Source: Henckelia pumila
Lineage: Eukaryota > Streptophyta > Magnoliopsida > Lamiales > Gesneriaceae
Length of the DNA: 64,000 bases
Direction: 5' to 3'
NCBI RefSeq assembly: GCF_033568475.1
Contig: NC_133122.1
Coordinates: 9,972,701 to 10,036,700 of the forward strand
Part shown: one piece after another, positions 20,848 through 32,679 of the stretch
Layout: each line of letters starts with the position of its first letter
Numbering within the stretch: position 1 is the stretch's first letter
The notes under the pieces: generated by a model
Database searches by the model: none
What the model was told of the DNA's origin: nothing
The model's input: the letters and a program-made list of their open reading frames with translations, nothing else
Position numbers and translations under genes: made by a program

Positions 20848-22694
20848 TGAAAGAGTAGGTGCCCGTTGAGCCAACTTGTGGCTAAGGGCTTTGATGACTC
20901 TTTGTATAAACAATCTTTTGTTTAATTTAATTTACACTTTTATTAATGGCAATGACTTTATCTTTCTTCATATTGTTATATTGTGATATACTATTGTTGT
21001 TTTGATAAAGACCTTGAATATACTATAGTGTATGTAAGATGTGGTAGAACATGGAGATGTCTATCATGAAACACATCTTATAGTCACTGTGTATTCTAAA
21101 CTGTTCCTAGTCGATTGAGCCGTCCGATAATAAGGATAAGGATCGCTCGAGTTTGAGACTAGCATTTGCGATGCAGAGTACCACGTTTCATTGGTAAGGA
21201 ACATAGAGATGTTCGAAGCATGCAAATAGATATTCATACGATGAATGATCGAACTACCCTATCCGGACTTTCCAAGTGGTTATCACTTATCGAGTGGATA
21301 AAGTCCGCGGTTTTGGTTGTACACCATTAGTCCTTACTACTTGAAACATCATTGAGACTCTATATGCTAGTACTGTGCTTTGACTCGTTTACCGACTCTA
21401 TTGGGGTCATCAGGTGTCGGGATTGGGTACAGTTACAACACATATAGGAGTCGATGCTTTGTTGTCAAGGGTTCACCACATACTTGTGAGTGTGGATATC
21501 CTATGCGATCTGAGGAGATATTAGTGTGACGAATCTCTGGCCAGAGTACATGATGTGTTTTAAGAAATGGTTTCTTAGTAACACATGCGATGTCACTATT
21601 TGATCTTCAAGATGTATTGCATAGTTATCGAATCTCGAACGACTCTCGATATACCAATGGTTGTTGATTCGATCGGGATATATGGATGAAGGGACCGTAC
21701 TGTACGCTAACCAAAATCTATTGGTTCTTGCAGGCACTATCAGTGATACCTAGGGAATCATGGGGCGATGTTGCTAGGCGCTCTTACCATGATTCGATGG
21801 GTAAGTCGGAAATTGTTGTTCCGAGTCACAAGGAGTTGTGAGCCCACGGCTAGCTGTATCCCTGAACCATTGAGGATCACACAGAGTAATGAATTTTTAA
21901 TCCCCGTTGAGATAGTTAAATTTAAAGAGTTAAATTTAATGAACAAAGAAGTTGGACTTCTTATTTAAGAGTAGAGGAGTAAGATTTCCTAAAATGACAT
22001 AGGGATGGGCATTTTTGGAAACCACTGAATTCGGATTCAGAAAAATTTATCTTGACTTTAAAAGGTGCAGAAATGGTTTCTGTACACATTGGTGAAATCA
22101 GTTTATCAATCGGAGTCATGATGAATTTTATATTAATTTCTGAACATGCGGGCTTTGCTTGTCGGGCTTGAACTTATGACTAATGGGCCCTAAGCTGTTA
22201 GTGGCCTACATTATAAATAAGTTATTGCAGTACAGAAATTGAACAGAACAGGTCACAAATTTTCGAAAACCTAGTTATTTTATCTCAATAGTGGCCGCCC
22301 CCCTCCCTCTCTACTCGGAAAAATCCAGCCTGTGAATTTTGAATTATAGTCTGGTTTAACGGATCAAATTCGTTAATTCTCTTCGTAGAAACTTCTGATA
22401 GATTTTCTAGTGCAATCTATCAGAGGGATTAATTATCCGTTCGTGGACCTGATTGAAGAACAGTTCGTCCATCAGTTCCAGGGATATACAATAAGAGCAG
22501 AGCAATCTGTTGGTGTCCATAATCTCGCTTCGAGATTGGAGGTAAAAATTTATAATTGTTATTTAATTTTTACACACACAATTTAATCGTAAAAGTTTTG
22601 ATACCCATTATGGAATCGTTCCATATAAAAATTTTTAAACTTCCGCTGCACCGGGTATCAATTCTGATTGATCTGATCGCCGCGTTCTCCAACA
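20848..22694 (+). repeat. 5' LTR of Copia copy 1
   Basis: 1847 bp, TG...CA. Short minus-strand frames inside it recur in all four LTRs of the family only because the LTRs are copies. Confidence 0.95.
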
Positions 22695-22695
22695 G

Positions 22696-22708
22696 TGGTA
22701 TAAGAGAC
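22696..22708 (+). promoter_or_regulatory. Mutated primer-binding site of Copia copy 1
   Basis: TGGTATAAGAGAC, one nt after the LTR. Compared with the usual TGGTATCAGAG there is a C-to-A change. Copy 2 has TGGTATCAAAGCC. Confidence 0.8.
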
Positions 22709-22812
22709 ATGTTGCTCAGATCAAGAGATTAAATTAATCGATTGTACAAAAATTTTTAAGCCTCGGTTTTTGAAACAAAATAAATATTTTAAAAATAAAT
22801 TTTTTTTTTTTC

Positions 22813-23004
22813 GGGCATAACCCGGGTAGCGATTGGATCGCTGCCCGGGGGGGGGGGGGGAAGCGATGGTCGCTGCCCAGCGCAGGGCGGCGCACGTCGC
22901 TGCCCATGGGCAGCGACGTGATCGCTGCCCTAGGGGCAGCCGGGCTGCGCGGCCCGAGCCCTTTGGGGCGCGGGCAGCCCGGGAGTGTCCCGGGCGGCCC
23001 GCGG
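22813..23004 (+). repeat. GC-rich hairpin array in the leader of Copia copy 1 (about 7 hairpins)
   Basis: 192 bp of almost pure G and C between AT-rich flanks, 118 nt after the LTR. It is made of successive self-complementary units, e.g. arms AGCGAT/ATCGCT at 22829-22843, a perfect 26-bp palindrome at 22894-22919 centred on CCATGG, and CCCGGGA/TCCCGGG near the end. A run of 14 G is at 22847-22860. The flanks match copy 2, where the array is 458 bp. Confidence 0.95.
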
Positions 23005-23220
23005 AAAAATTAATTTTTTAATTTTAAATTAAATTTTAATATGTTAAAATTCTATTTTTGGTCCGATCGAAAATTGTTTTGATTGGTCCACGAGGCGTCG
23101 GATCGAATTGTTCGAGTCCGAAAATTTTCAAATTGATTTTTGGATAAATTTGAATTTTTGGAAAATTTAAATATTTTATCCGTTAAATTGAATTTTGAAA
23201 TTAATTATTTTTGGTACAAT

Positions 23221-23590
23221 TGATGATAAGATATGATCTTATGGATATATTGAGTAAAATATGATTTTATGTATAAAATTGGATTTTATAGATAAAATAT
23301 GATTTTATTTGATAAAAAGATAAAATATGATTTTGTATGTAAAATAAGATTTTATATATGAAATATGATTTTATCCTTTTAAATTTAAATTGCCATTGCA
23401 TGTTATCCAATAAATTAATTTTGAATTAAATGTTAGTGGATAAGGATGATCTATTGCCATGACCAATTTTGTAGGTGTATGTTAGGAATTTACATTTGTT
23501 TTTATTGTTGTTGGATTTATTAATGGGCCTGGTTTATGGCCCAATATGAATTGTCATATGTAATAAAAGTGGGCTTGGTTTATGGCCCGT
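23221..23590 (+). repeat. AT-rich palindromic repeats and GGGCC hairpins in the Copia leader
   Basis: At 23221-23382 variants of ATAAAATATGATTTTAT, itself nearly palindromic, recur about seven times. At 23525-23541 and 23571-23588 the pair GGGCC/GGCCC (or GGGCT/GGCCC) frames TGGTTTAT in two similar hairpins. Both blocks are present in copy 2 (about 46870-46990 and 46665-46730). Confidence 0.75.
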
Positions 23591-24059
23591 TCCCACCCCT
23601 TAAAAATGTATCCCCTACTTGTCATTGTTATTTATTGTAAATACATTAGATTTAGTGGGAGATGAAGATTTGAAGACGGAGGTGGGCCCAGCAGACAATA
23701 AAGACAGAAGAAATGTAAATTGGAATCTCAATGTAATAGGATTGCATTGCATACTGCATATTACCTAGGATTGGACTAAGAATCGTGATTGGCAACCACG
23801 GGTCGATTAGAAATGGAATCGATCATCCTATATAATATGTGATATTATTTTTGTATGCATGTTTTAGACATAATTGTGTGAATCCGGCAAGCATACAAAA
23901 TTTTAAAAATGATGAGACAAATTTTCAAAATTAAAATCCCTCATTTTAAATATGATTTAAAATTGATATCAAGATAAATAAAGGAAATTTAAATTTGTTT
24001 AAATGTTCCTACCTTCCATCAACGATCAATGTATGAGATGCTATCCGCGGATACGGTCC

Positions 24060-24339
24060 GGCTCATATTATTGGGGGGGCCCGTTCGTCGGAAAGCTGTA
24101 CATTGGATCGACACATGTTGTAAGTTGGGTGGAACTCCGATGGGATTGGCTCATATTATTGGGGGATCCACATGGCGACCGTCCATCACAACTTAATATT
24201 GATGGGTCATCTTGACATGTCACAATAAACGGCGTCATATTATTGGGCCCTTATTGGACATGAGGTAAAAACGTGGAGGTTGCTTTGGAAGCAATTGGGC
24301 TCTACCTTTTGAAAATATGGTTGGCTGATATTATTCGGG
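24060..24339 (+). repeat. Four spaced copies of GGCTCATATTATTGGG in the Copia leader
   Basis: Motif starts are at 24060, 24148, 24231 and 24323, a spacing of 83-92 nt. The last two are variants (GGCGTCATATTATTGGG and GGCTGATATTATTCGGG). Sequence between them is not obviously repeated. All four are kept in copy 2 at about 46176, 46088, 46005 and 45911. Confidence 0.85.
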
Positions 24340-24528
24340 ACCATAGTTTGTCAATTGGAATCCATGTTCTCACTAAGGAAAACAGTTTCCCGTTTTCACT
24401 AGAGGGTAGTGAAATCGTTAAAATAGTGGGAGTGAGATTCATAAAATAAATTTCGCCTATTTTATGTCTTAGTAAATTACTTAAACAATCACTGATATTT
24501 ATTTGTTTCTTTTCAGTATTTCATAAAG

Positions 24529-25308
24529 ATGAATTCGCGTAATCCACTTTTCTCGATCCTCGAACAAAATAAATTGACTGGCGCAAACTATACGGAATGG
24601 TTCCGTAAGTTGAAGATTGTCTTGAGTTCGGAGAAGATGCTCTACGTGTTAGAAAAATCTCCTCCGAAGGAAGCACCAGCTGACATAAGTTCGGAAGAGT
24701 TAGCCAAACTTGATACATGGTGGGACCATGATATCAAGGCCAAATGCTATATGCAAGCCTCGATGTCTGATGAACTCCAGAGGCGATTTGAGGACACCGT
24801 GAATGCTGCTGACATTCACGTACAACTCAAGGAACTTTTTGGGGCTCAATCGAGGGCTGAAAGGTTCGCTACTGTAAAGGAGCTAATGACGTGTCGCATG
24901 CGTGAAGGGACTTCGGTCCGTGATCATGGGGTACGAGTGATTTGGCTCATACAGAAGTTGGTAACCCTTGATTTGGTGTTGGAGCATGAACTCAATGTGG
25001 ACTTACTAATTCTATCTCTTCCTTCTTCGTTTGACGAATTTGTGGTGAATTTCAATATGAACAATATAAAGGCCTCCCTTGAAGAGATGGTCAATATGCT
25101 TGTGACATATGAATCCACATTAAAAAAGGATAAACCGGCTTTCTTGGTGGGCTCCTCTTCTTCTGCTAAGAAGGGGCCAAGTACAAAGGGTAAAAAACGT
25201 TCTACCCCACCCAAGAAAATCGAACCCGAGAAGAAGTACAAGACAAAGGCTTCAAACATGGAAAAATCCAAGGATGTTTGCCATTACTGCAAGAAGCCCG
25301 ATCATTGA
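24529..25308 (+). pseudogene. Copia gag of copy 1, stopped at the zinc knuckle
   Basis: ATG at 24529; 259 codons beginning MNSRNPLFSILEQNKLTGAN. It has a UBN2-type gag core (KCYMQASMSDELQRRFED, GAQSRAERFATVKELMTCRM), a lysine/serine-rich linker, then CHYCKKPDH. The TGA at 25306-25308 replaces the Trp codon that follows the knuckle histidine in copy 2 (CKKPGHWKRNC), so the knuckle is cut. In copy 2 gag and pol are one frame, so this stop also removes pol unless read through. The protein would assemble the particle and bind element RNA. Confidence 0.9.
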
Positions 25309-28300
25309 AAGCGTAACTGCAAGGAATATCTAGAGCAGTTGCGAACTGCGAAGGGTATGTTCTATATTGAAATAAATGTTTCACTTAATACTACTTCTTG
25401 GGTATTGGATACCGGATGTGGATCTCACATTTGCAATGATTTGCAGGTGATGACAAGAAGTCGTAGGCTTAGAATGGGTGAGACCAGCTGAGGCTGGGAA
25501 ATGGTTCCAGAGTTGAAGCTAAAGCTGTGGGAGATATTTATTTAATTTTGCAGAACGATTTTAAGTTACTTTTGAGAGATGTTTTATTTGTTCCGGATTT
25601 GATTAAAAACATTATTTCTGTTTCTATGCTTGATAGAGATGGTTATTCTTGCAATTTTGTGAATGAGATTTGCAATATTTACAAGAATGAATGTTTGATT
25701 GGAAATGGACAACTTGAAAATGATCTATATAACTTAAAACTAAAAGACGTTCCAATAAATTATGTTGATAAACCGGCAACAACAAACAAAAGGAAAATCG
25801 ATAGCCAAAACCCGGCAGACCTTTGGCACGCTAGGCTAGGTCATATTTCCTCAAGGAGGATGAACAAGCTAGTGGGAGAGGGCATGTTTGATATGTCTGA
25901 TATTAACTCTCTACCTACTTGTGAATCCTGCCTGAAAGGAAAAATGACTAAATCTCCTTTTAAGGGGAAACCTGAGCGTAGTCAAAATCTGTTGGATTTG
26001 ATCCATACAGATGTTTGTGGTCCATTTAGAGTTGGTACTCAATATGGCCACACCTACTTCATTAACTTTACTGATGATTATTCTAGGTATGGGTATTTAT
26101 ATTTAATGAAATATAAGTCTGAAGCATTTGAAAAGTTCAAAGAATTCAAGGCTGAAGTAGAAAACAAGCTAGGTAAAAGTATTAAAGCACTTCGATCGGA
26201 TCGAGGTGGAGAATACTTAAGTACCGAGTTTTTGGACTATCTGAAAGAGAATGGGATTCTCTCTCAGTGGACTCCTCCTATGACACCACAGCTGAATGGT
26301 GTATCGGAGCGTCGTAATCGAACTTTGTTGGACATGGTTCGATCCATGATGAGCTTCACTGAGCTTCCACCTTCGTTTTGGGGCTATGCGCTTGAAACGA
26401 CGGTATTGTTGTTGAACAACGTCCACACGAAAGCAGTGGACAAAACACCATACGAGTTATGGAATGGCAAAGCTCCTAAGTATTCGTACTTGAGGATTTG
26501 GGGATGTCCTGCTTACGTGAAGCAGACAGTGGGAGATAAGTTGGATAGTCGATCCACCTTATGTTATTTTGTAGGGTATCCGAAGAATTCAATCGGATAT
26601 TATTTCTATTATCCTGCTGAAACAAAAGTGTTTGTTTCAAGGAATGCCACCTTCTTGGAGAAGGAGTTCTTATTGGATAAGAAAGGCGAGATGATGGAAC
26701 TCGAAGAAATTCGAGAAGAACCCGAAATACAAAATAACGATCCTACACCTCAGGAACCATTGATAGACACGCCTGTACCTAGAAGATTCGAGAGGACTTC
26801 TAGACCTCCTATTCGATATGGCCTTCTTCTTGAAGGGGATCAAGATGAACCCGATGTTGGATGTGATCCAAGAAACTTCAAGGAAGCAATTTCTGATGCG
26901 GATTCAAATTTATGGCTTGAAGCTATGCAGTCGGAAATAGATTCGATGCATACAAACCAAGTTTGGTCTTTAGTAGATCCTCCCGATGGAATTGTTCCAA
27001 TAGGGTGTAAATGGATCTACAAGAGAAAGCTTGGGCCTGATGGTAAGGTATTGACCTACAAGGCGCGATTGGTGGCGAAAGGTTATACTCAAAGACAAGG
27101 AGTTGACTATGATGAAACCTTTTCACCAGTTGCAATGTTCAAGTCCATAAGAATCCTTATTGCCATAGCTGCTTGGTATGACTATGAGATATGAAAAATG
27201 GATGTGAAAACTGCTTTTCTTAATGGAGACATTAAGGAAGAAATCTATATGAAGCAGCCTGAGGGGTACACATCCATGGGAAGCGAGCATAAGGTATGCA
27301 AGCTTCAGAGATCAATTTATGGTCTAAAACAAGCATCAAGAAGTTGGAACCAGAAATTTGATGAAACAATAAAGGATTTTGGTTTCATCAAGAACCCGGA
27401 GGAACCATGCGTGTACAAGAAAGTAGTTAAGGATGCTGTGACATTCTTAGTACTTTATGTTGATGACATCCTACTCATTGGGAATGATGTAGGGATGTTG
27501 CAGTCAACAAAGATATGGTTATCAGGTAGATTCTCGATGAAGGATTTGGGTGAGGCATCCTATATTCTTGGGATACAGATCTATAGAGATAGATCTAAGA
27601 GAATGATAGGACTCACTCAATCAACCTACATCGACACCATATTGAAACGGTTTTCAATGGATGGGTCCAAGAGAGGACATCTACCCATGTGTCATGGAGT
27701 TTCTCTATCCAAGTCTATGTGTCCCAAGACGGATGAAGAGATAGAGAAAATGACACATGTACCATATGCGTCAGCCATAGGTAGTATCATGTATGGGATG
27801 ATATCTACCAGACCGGATGTAGCATTTGCTCTGAGTGTCACGGGCAGATATCAAGCTAATCCCGGTCAAATGCATTGGAAAGCCGTGAAGGACATTCTTA
27901 AGTACTTACGAAGGACTAAGAATATGTTCATGGTATATGGAGGAAGAGAACTAAAATTGGAAGGCTATACCGACTCTAGCTTCCAAAGTGACGTGGATGA
28001 CTCGAAGTAAACCTCTGGATTTGTGTTCATGCTCAATGGCGGTGCTGTCTCTTGGAAGAGTTCCAAGCAGGACACCACAGCGGATTCCACAACTGAGGCA
28101 GAATACATTGCAGCATCAGCTGCTACTAAAGAGGCCGTTTGGATGAGGAATTTCGTCCAAGAGTTGGGCGTCATTCCTGAAGTTGTTGGTCCAGTCCCGG
28201 TGTACTGTGACAACACGGGTGCCGTTGCTCAGGCAAAGGAACCAAGGTCTCATCAAAGATCCAAACACGTACTGAGGAAATACCACATCATCCGGGAGAT

Positions 28301-28442
28301 TGTGGAAAGAGGAGACATCACTATCGAAAGAGTGGCCTCTACAGACAATATCGCTGATCCACTTACTAAGCCCTTGTCAGGATCATTATTTGACAAACAT
28401 CGCGAAGCAATGGGTCTACGTAGTATGACTAGTTGGCTTTAG
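25309..28442 (+). pseudogene. Copia pol of copy 1: protease, integrase, RT, RNase H, disabled
   Basis: Continues the gag frame. Protease motif WVLDTGCGSH is at about 25399-25430. A net 1-bp deletion at about 25480-25504 (copy 2 has one more C in GACCC and differs at GGCTCGGG) shifts the frame. Then follow the GAG-pre-integrase domain (LWHARLGHISSRRMNKL), an integrase core with HTDVCGP and SDRGGEY, RT with MDVKTAFLNG and catalytic YVDDILL, and RNase H with TEAEYIAAS. Further stops are TGA at 27192-27194 (TGG in copy 2) and TAA at 28008-28010 (TCA in copy 2). The natural end is TAG at 28440-28442, just before the PPT GGGCAAGTGGGAGAT. It would need proteins from another copy to move. Confidence 0.9.
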
Positions 28443-28456
28443 GGCAAGTGGGAGAT

Positions 28457-30303
28457 TGAAAGAGTAGGTGCCCGGTGAGCCAACTTGTGGCTAAGGGCTT
28501 TGATGACTCTTTGTATAAACAATCTTTTGTTTAATATAATTTACACTTTTATTAATGGCAATGACTTTATCTTTCTTCATATTGTTATATTGTGATATAC
28601 TATTGTTGTTTTGATAAAGACCTTGAATATACTATAGTGTATGTAAGATGTGGTAGAACATGGAGATGTCTATCATGAAACACATCTTATAGTCACTGTG
28701 TATTCTAAACTGTTCCTAGTCGATTGAGCCGTCCGATAATAAGGATAAGGATCGCTCGAGTTTGAGACTAGCATTTGCGATGCAGAGTACCACGTTTCAT
28801 TGGTAAGGAACATAGAGATGTTCGAAGCATGCAAATGGATATTCATACGATGAATGATCGAACTACCCTATCCGGACTTTCCAAGTGGTTATCACTTATT
28901 GAGTGGATAAAGTCCGCAGTTTTTGTTGTACACCATTAGTCCTTACTACTTGAAACATCATTGAGACTCTATATGCTAGTACTGTGCTTTGACTCGTTTA
29001 CCGACTCTATTGGGGTCATCAGGTGTCGGGATTGGGTACAGTTACAACACATATAGGAGTCGATGTATTGTTGTCAAGGATTCACCACATACTTGCGAGT
29101 GTGGATATCTTATGCGATCTGAGGAGATATTAGTGTGACGAATCTCTGGCCAGAGTACATGATGTGTTTTAAGAAATGGTTTCTTAATAACACATGCGAT
29201 GTCACTATTTGATCTTCAAGATGTATTGCATAGTTATCGAATCTCGAACGACTCTCGATATACCAATGGTTGTTGATTCGATCGGGATATATGGATGAAG
29301 GGACCGTACTGTACGCTAACCAAAATCTATTGGTTCTTGCAGGCACTATCAGTGATACCTAGGGAATCATGGGGCGATGTTGCTAGGCGCTCTTACCATG
29401 ATTCGATGGGCAAGTCGAAAATTGTTGTTCCGAGTCACAAGGAGTTGTGAGCCCACGGCTAGCTGTATCCCTGAACCATTGAGGGTCACACAGAGTAATG
29501 GATTTTTAATCCCCGTTGAGATAGTTAAATTTAAAGAGTTAAATTTAATGAACAAAGAAGTTGGACTTCTTATTTAAGAGTAGAGGAGTAAGATTTCCTA
29601 AAATGACATAGGGATGGGAATTTTTGGAAACCACTGAATTCGGATTCAGAAAAATTTATCTTGACTTTAAAAGGTGCAGAAATGGTTTCTGTACACATTG
29701 GTGAAATCAGTTTATCAATCGGAGTCATGATGAATTTTATATTAATTTCTGAACATGCGGGCTTTGCTTGTCGGGCTTGAACTTATGACTAATGGGCCCT
29801 AAGCTGTTAGTGGCCTACATTATAAATAAGTTATTGCAGTACAGAAATTGAACACAACAGGTCACAAATTTTCGAAAACCTAGTTATTTTCTCTCAATAG
29901 TGGCCGCCCCCCTCCCTCTCTACTCGGGAAAATCCAGCCTGTGAATTTTGAATTACAGTCTGGTTTAACGGATCAAATTCGTTAATTCTCTTCGTAGAAA
30001 CTTCTGATAGATTTTCTAGTGCAATCTATCAGAGGGATTAATTATCCGTTCGTGGACCTGATTGAAGAACAGTTCGTCCATCAGTTCCAGGGATATACAA
30101 CAAGAGCAGAGCAATCTGTTGGTGTCCATAATCTCGCTTCGAGATTGGAGGTAAAAATTTATAATTGTTAATTAATTTTTACACACACAATTTAATCGTA
30201 AAAGTTTTGATACCCATTATGGAATCGTTCCATATAAAAATTTTTAAACTTCCGCTGCACCGGGTATCAATTCTGATTGATCTGATCGCCGCGTTCTCCA
30301 ACA
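28457..30303 (+). repeat. 3' LTR of Copia copy 1
   Basis: 1847 bp, same length as the 5' LTR. The purine tract at 28442-28456 immediately precedes it. Confidence 0.95.
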
Positions 30304-31201
30304 CAAGCATCATATGGCAAAGAAAGATAGACAGTGATAAAATGTTAAGCCTTTAATGATGCAATCATATTCCTCTTTTGCTTGTTCAAATCTACCGTAA
30401 AATAATGGCTTAAATATTTATTTCAAACTTGGTTGAAGACTCCACTTATGGTCCTAATATGGCCACAAGCTATCATCACATGATATTAATCTGCAACTTC
30501 AAGTATTTTAAGAATTTACTTTAAAATACCCTGCCGCAAGGAAACCACTACATTTGATGCATACATTTAGAGCTTGCTGAGAAACATGGCACATATCTAT
30601 GCTTTGTCTTCTATGTTAGCACTCTCCATCTCGTATTCATAGTTATTGACTGGGACAGTAATTGAATCAAAGATAAATTCACATGGCATAGCATAAAAAA
30701 AGTAATGAATACCTAGTTTGAAAGCTAAAAGGAACCAGTAAAAATCCAAATTCCATAATAAACAAACTTGGATTTCATTTAATTTTAACTCAGTTCTGAA
30801 TTTGCATGCTAGAATAGATGGTTATACCTGTTGTGGGCCCAAAAGAAGAGAGTCGTGTAGAGGGGGAGGAACCCAACTGTATTTGTTTATTCTAAAAGAA
30901 AAAAGGCTCACAAACACTCGTGAGAGGTGGGTAGAGTACATGGAGAGAATAGGGCAGGGCTACTGGAATCAGTTGTTTCTTTTTCTCCAGTAACACATAC
31001 AAGTTGTAAAGAAAAATTTTCTTATGGGTTTCTTTCCTTTCAATTCAGCAGAATATATATTCATCAACTTTGAACTAAAAAACTTTTTGTGAAATATAAA
31101 ATCGTGGTTACAACAATAACCAAGGAGTTTTAAAGATTGTAATTTGTAAACAAAAAAATTTGATTTGGCATCACCATCAACACAACACATACCACTGAAC
31201 A

Positions 31202-31416
31202 TCTTTCTATCTTTCTATTCCATTATATTAAAAATCTGTATTAATTAATAGAGACAAAAAAAATTGTAGGTTGGTGTGGCTAAAATAAAAAATAGCAACA
31301 GGGTCCCTCAAAGTTTTTGAAAATTATGATATTACCCATATTTTAATATAAATCAAATTTAAGTAAAAAAAATTGTACAAGCACGCAACGCGTGTGTAGG
31401 AGCACTACTGCACTAG
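31202..31416 (+). mobile_element. Non-autonomous Helitron, 215 bp
   Basis: Begins TCTTTCTATC and ends GCACTAG followed by T, the TC...CTAG ends of Helitrons. A short hairpin (CACGC/GCGTG) lies about 20 nt before the end. It lies between A and T of host sequence without duplication: unit 2 has the uninterrupted ACTGAACATTCAAATAAA at about 17390. It is in intron 3 of unit 3. Confidence 0.85.
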
Positions 31417-32324
31417 TTCAAATAAACCAGGAATAAGGATAATGTGACTCAACTAAAACACAAACAAAATTGATCAAAGACAAAATGGCAAGGATGGTAC
31501 CTTGATCTCACAAAGCACCACCGTCATTGCACCCATCACATGAACTACACCTCGAAAAAGATGGCATGCATCACCTTCAGCAGTCCAAGCCCAAAATGTC
31601 AAGCAATAGTACGCAATAAATATGTTAAGCTCGACAACCTCCTTGAAACAGAAACTCTCTTTCTGCAACAAACCCACAAATACATTAACAAAATAATTAT
31701 GCTTGTTAAATGATCAAGGCTGCCAATAATATTAAATCATTTGTCTAACTTCTGTGTCATTGTAGAATTTCAAGGCTAATGACGCCAAGCAGTTGAGTTT
31801 TTCTTGCCCATCGACATCAATATGTGTGATCCCTGCACCGAGGTCACAATCACACCGGTCGAAATGTGTATCACACAACTGTCAAAATATAATGTAGAGT
31901 GTTAACCTGAATGAATATCGAATAAAATAATACAGTAAAAACTATAAAACTCAAAGGAACAAATCACATGTAGTAGAAGCAAGGAACAACATACATCACG
32001 CAGTGCCCACGACATTGAATGAGCTATTGGACAATTCCCTGCAAAAATAGTATCTCATTCAACTGAACCCATTTTCTTTGATAACTAAATCTCATATGCA
32101 CGGAAAATTCAATGATTTTTACCTAAAAATACAGTCAACCGGTAATCAACCCAGAATAGTAAGGCGCAACACTCGTAATTCAGGTTAATATATTTATAGT
32201 AGCAAACATTATTGTTAAGATATAGAATACCTTAAAAATAGATTTTAAACATAAGCATGAAATAGCCATCTCAAAAGGGTATATACTATGTAGCACAGAT
32301 ACTCCTGTTTTTTTTTTTTGAAGT

Positions 32325-32480
32325 ATCGGATACGGATACGATACAGATACGGATACGATACGCAAATACGCGTATCGGATACGGTAAAAAATATGTCATT
32401 GACTTTTTTGAAGTTTGACCAGTCCGATACGGCGAGGATACGGCACGGACACGGCACGGATACGGCATGAACACGGCTGG
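32325..32480. repeat. Left subterminal ATACGG repeats of the hAT element
   Basis: About ten copies of GATACGG, GATACGATAC and related GGCACGG words in 150 bp. The counterpart at the right end (about 35605-35700) is in the opposite orientation. Confidence 0.8.
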
Positions 32481-32679
32481 GATACGTTTGGGCTCAAATT
32501 GCAAAAAAATTAAAATTTCTAGGGTTAAATTGAAAACCAATAGACTTCTGAGGGCTATTTAATAAATATACTAAAATTAATTGGGCCTAAAAAGCCCTAA
32601 GTAGTCTAACTCCTGCGATTATTTTTCTGCCCATCCATCGCCCATCCATCGTCATTCGTCAAGCATCCGACTCATCCCA

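Larger units (their letters stand above)
20848..30303 (+). mobile_element. Complete Copia retrotransposon, copy 1, TSD CAAGC
   Basis: LTRs of 1847 bp each (20848-22694 and 28457-30303) begin TGAAAGAG and end TCTCCAACA. CAAGC is duplicated at 20843-20847 and 30304-30308. By eye I count about 23 differences between the LTRs (about 1.2 percent). The internal order is PBS, 1.8-kb leader, gag, protease, integrase, RT, RNase H, PPT, typical of Copia. The coding region is disabled by three stops and a frameshift. The same family recurs inverted at 39924-49688. Confidence 0.95.
20750..32072 (-). pseudogene. Array unit 3, disabled copy of the cystatin-like gene
   Basis: The four exons are recognisable at 31995-32072, 31750-31878, 31501-31662 and about 20750-20814, with GT-AG borders as in units 1 and 2. 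Exon 1 has TGA at 32055-32057 where the sister units have the Trp codon of VEWDT. Exon 4 is one base short (65 instead of 66 nt), shifting the normal stop out of frame. Exons 2 and 3 remain open (LASLALKFYNDTE; YYCLTFWAWTAEG). Intron 3 has received a 9.5-kb Copia element 29 nt upstream of the exon-4 acceptor and a 215-bp Helitron. The promoter block seen in units 1, 2 and 4 is not found and seems lost together with the hAT insertion upstream. Confidence 0.7.

Noticed and set aside
21501-21737. Minus-strand 78-codon frame beginning MPARTNRFWLAYS, found again at 29110, 40901 and 48798
   Set aside because: It recurs because these are four LTRs of one family. It is antisense to the element and differs by frameshift at its end between copies.
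22813-23004. CpG-island promoter of a host gene
   Set aside because: High GC comes from hairpin units inside a retrotransposon leader; no gene starts next to it except the element's own gag 1.5 kb away.
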